A stretch of 38,362 nt of DNA from Bacteroidota bacterium (GTDB taxonomy: Bacteria; Bacteroidota; Bacteroidia; Chitinophagales; Chitinophagaceae), in the NCBI GenBank assembly GCA_963169635.1, contig CAUJDL010000029.1, positions 1 through 38,362 on the forward strand, in the 5' to 3' direction. Within the stretch, counting starts at the first letter, position 1. The number at the start of each line of letters is the position of its first letter. Of this stretch, positions 32,651 to 38,362 are shown in pieces. Under the pieces are notes generated by a model. That model did no database searches, was not told the origin of the DNA, and saw only the letters and a list, made by a program, of their open reading frames with translations. Made by a program: the position numbers and the translations under genes.

Positions 32651-33579
32651 TAATTTTTCTCATCAATAGTTTCCAAAATATTTAGATAGCTCATATATCT
32701 TTTTTCAGCTATTGTACCATTGTGCAGTGCATTTTTCACTGCACAATTTGGTTCGTTTATATGTATGCAATTATTAAACTTACACTGATTTATCAAGGCT
32801 TTCATTTCAGGAAAATAACCTGAGAGTTCATTTTTATTAATGCCTGTTAAGCCTAATTCTCTTATTCCTGGTGTATCAATTATTTTTCCTTCTAAAGGTA
32901 AATCATACATTTCTGCAAATGTTGTTGTATGCATTCCTTTACCACTCCAATCACTTACTTCTTGTGTTTTTAAATCAAGTTTAGGAAAAATAGCATTAAT
33001 AAAAGTTGATTTACCAACACCACTATGTCCACTTAATAAAGTAGTTTTATTATGCAGTATATTTATTACATCATCTACACCTTCTTTTGTTTTTATACTT
33101 GTTAAAAATACTTGATAGCCTATAGCTTCATAAATATTTTTAATAGTTGTAAATTTTTCTAAGTCTTTACTTGTATAAATATCTGCTTTATTAAAAACGA
33201 GAATTGCAGGTAAATGATACATTTCGCAAGTGCATAAAAATCTATCAATAAAACCAGTAGAAGTAATAGGGTCTTTAATGGTTGCTAATAAAATACTTTG
33301 GTCTAAGTTAGAAGCAATAATATGATGTTGCCTTTTATTATGAGGCGATTGTCTTACTACATAATTTTTTCTATTACAAATAGCTGTAATTGTAACTGTA
33401 TTTTCTAACTCATTTTCAATTTCAATAATTACTTCATCGCCAACAGCAATAGGATTGGTAGATGTTATACCTTCAATTTTTAATACACCTTTTATTCTGG
33501 CATTATATTGTTTGCCTTCTGCAGTTTTTACAATATACCAACTTCCTGTAGATTTATACACTAAGGCTTTCATGTGCAT
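32647..33579 (-). CDS. rsgA: Small ribosomal subunit biogenesis GTPase RsgA
   Basis: A 310-residue circularly permuted GTPase that checks late 30S maturation. An OB-fold (about 1-70) is followed by the permuted G motifs: NKAD (130-133, G4), GHSGVGKS (184-191, G1) and DTPG (235-238, G3). The C-terminal zinc site is Cys266, Cys271, His273 and Cys279. The start may be either of two ATGs two codons apart (33579 or 33573). Confidence 0.96.
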   Translation of the reverse strand: MHMKALVYKSTGSWYIVKTAEGKQYNARIKGVLKIEGITSTNPIAVGDEVIIEIENELENTVTITAICNRKNYVVRQSPHNKRQHHIIASNLDQSILLATIKDPITSTGFIDRFLCTCEMYHLPAILVFNKADIYTSKDLEKFTTIKNIYEAIGYQVFLTSIKTKEGVDDVINILHNKTTLLSGHSGVGKSTFINAIFPKLDLKTQEVSDWSGKGMHTTTFAEMYDLPLEGKIIDTPGIRELGLTGINKNELSGYFPEMKALINQCKFNNCIHINEPNCAVKNALHNGTIAEKRYMSYLNILETIDEKNY

Positions 33580-33627
33580 CGAAGTTAAATAGAAGTATTA
33601 CAATTAAAGTTAAACATTAAAAATATT

Positions 33628-34311
33628 TTATGGCTGTAAAATAATTTCTTCTTCATTGTTTTGAAAAGATAATAGTGAAGTAGTATAAATTTTTTCTGCT
33701 ACTTCATCTACAGATAACATACAAGATTTATCTACTTGTTCATTCATCCAACTTTCTGTATATATAGCAGCTGGAATAATTGCTGTAACTTTTATGTAGT
33801 AAGGCTTTAGCTCATTACACAAATTTCTGCTAAAACCCAATAAAGCATGTTTTGTAATACTATAACTACTTGCTTTGGTATATGCTTGTATAGCTGCTGT
33901 AGAACAAATATTAAAAATATGTCCTTGTTTATTTTGCATCATAGCAGGTAACAATGTTTTAGTAATATTAATTGCACTATAAACATTTGTATTCATTAAA
34001 CTTTCTAAAGTTTTATCTTCTTCCTGTAATAAAGAGGCTGCTATAAATTGTGCTGCATTATTAATTAAAATATTAGGTGTACCATAACTTAAACACCAAT
34101 TAGCAAATTCTTTTGCATTAGCTGAAATGCTTATATCTATTGCTTTTGTGTAAATTTTACTTTGTGGAAATTGTAATTGTAAAGCTTGTGCTGTTTGTAA
34201 TAATGCTTCTTCATTTCTTGCACATAAAAACAATGTGCAGCCTTTTTGAGCAAATATTGTAGCAATGGCTTTTCCTAAACCTTTAGATGCACCAGTAATA
34301 ATAATATTCAT
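33628..34311 (-). CDS. Short-chain dehydrogenase/reductase (SDR)
   Basis: A 227-residue NAD(P)-dependent oxidoreductase. I use the internal ATG at 34311, because the Rossmann motif MNIIITGASKGLGKA must start near residue 1; the 14 extra upstream residues look spurious. TGASKGLG (6-13), NNAA (84-87), Ser137, Tyr150 and Lys154 (YSITK) form the classical SDR set. The substrate is unknown. It is divergent from the HAD phosphatase gene. Confidence 0.93.
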   Translation of the reverse strand: MNIIITGASKGLGKAIATIFAQKGCTLFLCARNEEALLQTAQALQLQFPQSKIYTKAIDISISANAKEFANWCLSYGTPNILINNAAQFIAASLLQEEDKTLESLMNTNVYSAINITKTLLPAMMQNKQGHIFNICSTAAIQAYTKASSYSITKHALLGFSRNLCNELKPYYIKVTAIIPAAIYTESWMNEQVDKSCMLSVDEVAEKIYTTSLLSFQNNEEEIILQP

Positions 34312-34373
34312 GTATAAAATATTCTTACAAAGTAACTGTATAAAACAAAACAAACTATATTACTTTGCAAAAT

Positions 34374-35072
34374 ATGAAGCAGTATCAACATTTATTTTTT
34401 GATTTAGACCATACATTGTGGGATTTAGAAACAAATGCAAAAGAATCTTTACAAGAATTATATTTTCAACATCAACTAACAGAAAGAGGCATTGATGATT
34501 TTGAATATTTTTTTAACAGATATAGCGAACATAACACAAAGCTTTGGAGCAGATATACCAAAGGTTTTATAAAACAAGATGAGTTAAGATGGAAAAGAAT
34601 TTGGTTGGCATTATTAGATTTTAAAATTGCTGATGAAAAATTAGCCAAACAATTATCTACAGATTTTTTAACAATACTTCCTTCTAAAAAAAATTTATTT
34701 CCTTATACCATTGAAATTCTTACTTATCTCAATCAAAAAAATTATGTTTTACATTTAATTACCAATGGCTTCGAATCTGTACAACATAGAAAAATTCAGC
34801 AAAGTAATTTACATACTTTTTTTACAGAAGTAATTACCTCAGAAGCAAGTAATAGTTTAAAACCTAATAAAGAAATTTTTGAATTTGCATTACAAAAAAC
34901 CAATGCTACTATTAACAACAGTATTATGCTTGGCGATAATATTGAAGCAGATATTTTAGGAGGAAAAAATATTGGTTTAGATACCGTATTTGTTAATCAT
35001 TTACAAATTTCTACAGATGTAAAGCCAACTTATACAATTACACATTTACAACAGTTAGAAGATATTTTTTAA
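34374..35072 (+). CDS. yjjG: YjjG-type HAD nucleotidase
   Basis: A 232-residue HAD phosphatase, probably removing phosphate from noncanonical pyrimidine nucleotides. I use the ATG at 34374 instead of a TTG three codons upstream. Motif I is FFDLDHTLWD (Asp10 and Asp12), motif II LITNGFESVQ, motif III the Lys of SLKPNKEIF, and motif IV MLGDNIEADILGG. A near-match -7 box (TTACTTTG) lies directly upstream, giving a very short leader. Confidence 0.9.
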   Translation: MKQYQHLFFDLDHTLWDLETNAKESLQELYFQHQLTERGIDDFEYFFNRYSEHNTKLWSRYTKGFIKQDELRWKRIWLALLDFKIADEKLAKQLSTDFLTILPSKKNLFPYTIEILTYLNQKNYVLHLITNGFESVQHRKIQQSNLHTFFTEVITSEASNSLKPNKEIFEFALQKTNATINNSIMLGDNIEADILGGKNIGLDTVFVNHLQISTDVKPTYTITHLQQLEDIF

Positions 35073-35156
35073 TGACTTATCTATTAAGAATAAGAAGAAT
35101 AAATTAAAAATTTCCTTTTTCCGATACATAAAAATTCAGCTTAAATAAATTGTCAA

Positions 35157-35187
35157 TTTTTGATTAGCCATTAAAACTGTACTTTTG
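35157..35187 (+). promoter_or_regulatory. Promoter of the NifU-like gene
   Basis: An exact -7 box TACTTTTG (35180-35187) is preceded by TTTTTG (35157-35162), 17 bp away, as a -33 element. The start codon is 23 bp downstream of the -7 box. Confidence 0.65.
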
Positions 35188-35210
35188 CAATGGTTTAAAA
35201 ATTTTAAATT

Positions 35211-35813
35211 ATGATAAAAACAGGCAATCCGATTATTAGTATTTATACAGAAATGACCCCTAATCCAGAAACGATGAAGTTTGTGGCAAATAAACTTTTA
35301 TATCCTGGAAAGAGTATAGATTTTCAAGAAGAGAGAGCAGCTAATCCATCGCCTTTAGCAAAAGAGCTTTTTGGTTTTCCTTTTATAAAAGGTGTTTTTA
35401 TTGCTAGCAATTTTGTTACAATTACTAAAACAGAAGATACAGAAGATTGGGATGATATTATTCCATCTATCAAACAATTTTTAAAAGAATATTTAGAAAA
35501 TGGTGGTGTTATTATTAATGAAGAAGAAATAGTAAATAATGTACAATTTGATTCTGGTAATACCATTAGTGCAGATGATTCTGATGTAGTAAAAAGAGTA
35601 AAAGAATTATTAGAAAACTATGTAAAACCAGCTGTAGAAATGGATGGTGGAGCAATACAATTTAAAAGTTATGATAATGGTGTAGTAAATGTAATGTTAC
35701 AAGGAAGTTGTAGTGGTTGCCCAAGTAGTTTAATTACTTTAAAAGCAGGTATTGAAGGAATGATGAAACGTATGATACCAGAAGTAAAAGAAGTAATTGC
35801 AGAAGCAGGATAA
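35211..35813 (+). CDS. NifU-like Fe-S cluster scaffold/carrier (Nfu)
   Basis: A 200-residue protein. The Nfu N-terminal domain covers about 10-95 (YTEMTPNPETMKFVANKLL, SPLAKELFGFPFIKGVFIASNFVTI). The C-terminal NifU domain covers about 125-200, with the cluster ligands in QGSCSGCPSSLITLKAGIE (Cys167, Cys170). It receives and delivers 4Fe-4S clusters. The eukaryote-like N-terminal domain is normal for Bacteroidota. Confidence 0.94.
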   Translation: MIKTGNPIISIYTEMTPNPETMKFVANKLLYPGKSIDFQEERAANPSPLAKELFGFPFIKGVFIASNFVTITKTEDTEDWDDIIPSIKQFLKEYLENGGVIINEEEIVNNVQFDSGNTISADDSDVVKRVKELLENYVKPAVEMDGGAIQFKSYDNGVVNVMLQGSCSGCPSSLITLKAGIEGMMKRMIPEVKEVIAEAG

Positions 35814-35835
35814 TTTTTTCAATAATAAATTTGAT

Positions 35836-35875
35836 AAAAAAATACTGATGAAAAATTTCATCAGTATTTTTTTTG
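35836..35875. terminator. Bidirectional terminator between the Nfu and E1 genes
   Basis: AATACTGATGAAA and TTTCATCAGTATT pair around AT, with A-runs before and T-runs after. It lies between convergent stop codons. A P2-like hairpin, GTTGCT-AGC-AGCAAC, follows at 35875-35889. Confidence 0.85.
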
Positions 35876-35891
35876 TTGCTAGCAGCAACTT

Positions 35892-37913
35892 TTAATAAGC
35901 TAAAAGTTTTTGAATATAATCTGCTAACTTACTTTTTGCTAAATAATTTTTTTCTAAATCTGTATTAAACGGAATAGGTGTATCTAAACTTGCACAACGC
36001 ATTACAGGTGCATCTAAATTTTCAAAACAATGTTCACTTATCCAAGCACTAATTTCTCCTCCAAAGCCACCTGTTAAACTATCTTCATGTACTATTAAAA
36101 CCTTACCTGTTTTGCATACTGCTTTTTTAATAGCATCATAATCTAATGGTTGCAATGTTCTTAAATCTAATAACTCGCAACTTATATTGGTATTTTTTTC
36201 TAAATATGCTAAAACCCAATGTACACCTGCACCATAAGTTATTATAGTAATATCTGTACCTTCTTTTACAATCTTAGCTTTACCAATTTCTATTGCATAA
36301 TAATTGTTGGGTACATTTTCTTGTACACTTCTGTACAATGCTTTATGCTCAAAAAATAAAACAGGGTTGGGGTCGTTAATTGCTGCAATTAATAATCCTT
36401 TTGCATCAGTTGGTGTAGATGGATATACAACTTTTAATCCTGCAACTTTGGTAAACCATGCTTCATTTGTTTGGCTATGAAAAGGGCCAGCACCTACACC
36501 TCCACCACAAGGCATTCTTACAACAACATCAGCATTTTGTCCCCAACGATAATGAATTTTTGCAAGATTATTGACAATTTGATTAAAGCCTACACTTACA
36601 AAATCAGCAAACTGCATTTCTACCATACTCTTAAAACCTTCTAAACTTAACCCTAATGCAGTACCAATAATAGCACTTTCGCAAAGTGGTGTATTACGTA
36701 CTCTTTCTTTTCCAAACTCATTTATAAAACCTTCTGTAATTTTAAATGCACCACCATATTCAGCAATATCTTGACCCATTAAAACAAGATTGTTATGTTG
36801 TTGCATGCTTTGGTACAATGCTTCTTTAATAGCATCTATAAAACGAAGTTCTGTTGTTGGTCCAAAATCATCTACCCAAATACCTTGTTCATTTAATATT
36901 TTTTCAATTACAGGCTTATTAGTAGTTAAACTTTGTTTTGCAAAAACATCATTCAACTCTTCTTGAGCATCTGGAATTAATACAGGAGCTTTATAAGCTT
37001 CTTGTAAATCTGCTTCTATATAGTTTTTAATTTCTTCTTTAATAATATTAATGACCTCTTGAGTTAATACATTTTCACTAAATAAATAATTTTCGTACTG
37101 TAATAACGGATCTTTTTTTGCCCATTCTTCAAATAAATGAGGAGGTACATATTTTACACCACTAGCTTCTTCATGACCTCTCATTCTAAAAGTCATGCAC
37201 TCAATTAAATAAGGTTTTTGTTCTTTAATACAATATTCTCTTACGCCTTTAATAGTATCATAAATAGTTAAAATATTATTACCATCTATTTGTACACCTT
37301 CCATACCATAGCTTTTAGCTTTGCTAACTAAACTTTCGCAACGATATTGTTCATTAACAGGTGTACTTAATCCATAGCCATTATTTTCAATGATAAAAAT
37401 TACTGGCAAATTCCAAACTGCTGCAACATTTAATGCTTCATGAAAATCTCCTTCACTAGTACCACCATCACCTGTAAATGCTAATGAAACTTTGTTTTGT
37501 TGTTTTAGTTTATAAGCTAATGCTACACCATCTGCAAGTGCTAATTGTGGTCCTAAATGAGAAATCATACCACAGATATAATGCTCATTAGTGCCAAAAT
37601 GAAAACTTCTTTCTCTGCCTTTACTATAACCATCTTTATTACCTTGCCATTGCATAAATAATTTTTGCAAAGGCATTTGTCTGGTTGTAAAAACCCCTAA
37701 GTTTCTATGCAAAGGCATTATCCACTCGTCTTTATCTAAAGCTAATGTTGCACCAACTGCAATAGCTTCTTGACCAATACCACTAAACCATTTACTAATT
37801 TTTCCCTGACGTAATAATACAAGCATTTTTTCTTCTATCATTCTTGGTAGTAATAATGCTTTGTATATAGAACGTAGCTCTTGATTTGATAAATTATTTC
37901 TATTAAACAACAT
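35892..37913 (-). CDS. 2-oxoacid dehydrogenase E1, fused alpha and beta subunits
   Basis: A 673-residue thiamine-diphosphate enzyme, probably the E1 of a branched-chain 2-oxoacid (2-oxoisovalerate) or related dehydrogenase complex. The alpha half covers about 1-340, with the ThDP motif GDGGTSEGDFHEALN...ENNG (148-179). The beta half covers about 355-673, with MGQDIAEYGGAFKITEGF, GTALGLSLEGFKSMVEMQFADF and EDSLTGGFGGEI. Alpha and beta are separate chains in many bacteria, but the fused form is common in Bacteroidota. E2 and E3 genes are not in the window. A pyruvate or acetoin E1 is the main alternative. Confidence 0.93.
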   Translation of the reverse strand: MLFNRNNLSNQELRSIYKALLLPRMIEEKMLVLLRQGKISKWFSGIGQEAIAVGATLALDKDEWIMPLHRNLGVFTTRQMPLQKLFMQWQGNKDGYSKGRERSFHFGTNEHYICGMISHLGPQLALADGVALAYKLKQQNKVSLAFTGDGGTSEGDFHEALNVAAVWNLPVIFIIENNGYGLSTPVNEQYRCESLVSKAKSYGMEGVQIDGNNILTIYDTIKGVREYCIKEQKPYLIECMTFRMRGHEEASGVKYVPPHLFEEWAKKDPLLQYENYLFSENVLTQEVINIIKEEIKNYIEADLQEAYKAPVLIPDAQEELNDVFAKQSLTTNKPVIEKILNEQGIWVDDFGPTTELRFIDAIKEALYQSMQQHNNLVLMGQDIAEYGGAFKITEGFINEFGKERVRNTPLCESAIIGTALGLSLEGFKSMVEMQFADFVSVGFNQIVNNLAKIHYRWGQNADVVVRMPCGGGVGAGPFHSQTNEAWFTKVAGLKVVYPSTPTDAKGLLIAAINDPNPVLFFEHKALYRSVQENVPNNYYAIEIGKAKIVKEGTDITIITYGAGVHWVLAYLEKNTNISCELLDLRTLQPLDYDAIKKAVCKTGKVLIVHEDSLTGGFGGEISAWISEHCFENLDAPVMRCASLDTPIPFNTDLEKNYLAKSKLADYIQKLLAY

Positions 37914-38062
37914 GCTGATTAAATTAAAAATCTAAATTTTATTTATGCAAATAGCATAAATAATTTTTAAAACGCTGTAAAATTAAGTGCTTTTATCGCT
38001 GTTAAAAATGTAAAAAAGAAATTGTAGAAATTAAATTATTTTTTTGATGATTTTATATAACA
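37914..38062. other. Short AT-rich intergenic region
   Basis: This is most of the roughly 200-bp gap between the T9SS-substrate gene and the E1 gene, both on the minus strand. It should hold the E1 promoter, but I see no clear TAnnTTTG box on the minus strand. Confidence 0.4.
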
Positions 38063-38089
38063 ACAGAGGCTGCCAATGGCAGCCTCTGT
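38063..38089 (-). terminator. Strong hairpin after the T9SS substrate gene
   Basis: ACAGAGGCTGCC and GGCAGCCTCTGT are perfect 12-bp arms around an AAT triloop. The following minus-strand sequence is only moderately T-rich. It lies 27 bp after the stop codon. Confidence 0.75.
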
Positions 38090-38116
38090 AAAAATTAAAC
38101 TAATGAAAAATTAATA

Positions 38117-38362
38117 TTAGTACTTAGCAAATTTAATTACTGCACTTTCGCAACCATTGTTGCAAATTGTTTTAATTAAATATGTGCCTTGAGATAATTT
38201 ACTTACATCTAATGTTTGTACATTATCGCCACTGTTTAATACTACATTTTGCTGCATTAATACTTTACCACTTATATCTGTAATTACTAAGCTTACTCTT
38301 TCTACACTAGGAGATGCTATACTAACATTCAATGTATTTCTTGTTGGGTTTGGATAAACTCC
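38117..38362 (-). CDS. T9SS type A sorting-domain protein, C-terminal fragment
   Basis: The last 81 codons of a minus-strand gene that is cut by the right edge. The frame opens with GVYPNPTRNTLNVSIA, the classic start of the Por secretion system C-terminal sorting domain. VSLVITDISGKVLMQQ, DVSKLSQGTYLIKT and the final AVIKFAKY follow. This domain targets a large surface or secreted protein through the type IX system and is then removed. The cargo part of the protein is outside the window. Confidence 0.95.
   Translation of the reverse strand, partial: GVYPNPTRNTLNVSIASPSVERVSLVITDISGKVLMQQNVVLNSGDNVQTLDVSKLSQGTYLIKTICNNGCESAVIKFAKY

Noticed and set aside
35875-35889. The GTTGCT-AGC-AGCAAC hairpin as a stray P2 unit of the repeat family
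   Set aside because: Only this small stem resembles P2; none of the other four hairpins or unit spacers is present, so relatedness cannot be supported.

Overview
The window is a very AT-rich piece of a Bacteroidota chromosome, most likely from a Chitinophagaceae-like lineage (inferred from gene content and protein style; no rRNA is present to confirm it). Bacteroidota markers are a GldH-type gliding lipoprotein at the left edge, a PorT-family protein next to ubiE, a type IX secretion (T9SS) C-terminal sorting domain at the right edge, a DUF5606 protein, the tRNA-Thr/Tyr/Gly/Thr-tuf-tRNA-Trp-secE-nusG block, and several promoters with the Bacteroidota -7 box TAnnTTTG.

Layout. 1-4600: gldH (partial), yicC, an esterase, a secreted hypothetical protein, tRNA-Lys, a tiny His-rich membrane protein and glutamine-dependent NAD synthetase, nearly all on the minus strand. 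4812-5915: a TlpA-like lipoprotein. 5954-8289: an SOS-type mutagenesis operon (UmuD-like peptidase, Y-family polymerase, SRAP/HMCES-type abasic-site protein). 8632-11643: tRNA cluster, tuf, tRNA-Trp, secE and nusG, closed by a strong terminator; the usual following rplKAJL-rpoBC genes are not here. 11651-18630: a GH3/beta-lactamase fusion, DUF5606, gpmI, an ABC permease and tsaE. 18714-22090: a copper-type P-ATPase and two small outer-membrane beta-barrel proteins. 22161-23558: an array of about 119-bp units, each a chain of five short triloop hairpins, surrounding a REP-associated tyrosine transposase (RAYT) gene and running up to the stop codon of frr. 24284-27254: a small-protein/PadR/PspC operon with operator-like palindromes in its promoter. 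27503-35072: membrane and hypothetical proteins, porT-ubiE, an RlpA-like protein, comB, a gamma-carbonic anhydrase, rsgA, an SDR and a YjjG-type HAD phosphatase. 35211-38362: a NifU-like Fe-S protein, a fused E1 alpha/beta 2-oxoacid dehydrogenase and a truncated T9SS substrate.

Most of the window is ordinary housekeeping sequence. The part that stands out is the hairpin-chain repeat array with its RAYT transposase. In the units, changes fall mainly in the triloops and spacers while the stems are largely kept, which points to selection on, or transposase recognition of, folded single-stranded DNA or RNA. Secondary points of interest are the PadR operator cluster that overlaps its own -33 element, a 63-residue protein of unknown function heading that operon, an orphan terminator pointing to a small minus-strand transcript upstream of the DUF5606 gene, and the detachment of nusG from the ribosomal-protein/rpoBC block.
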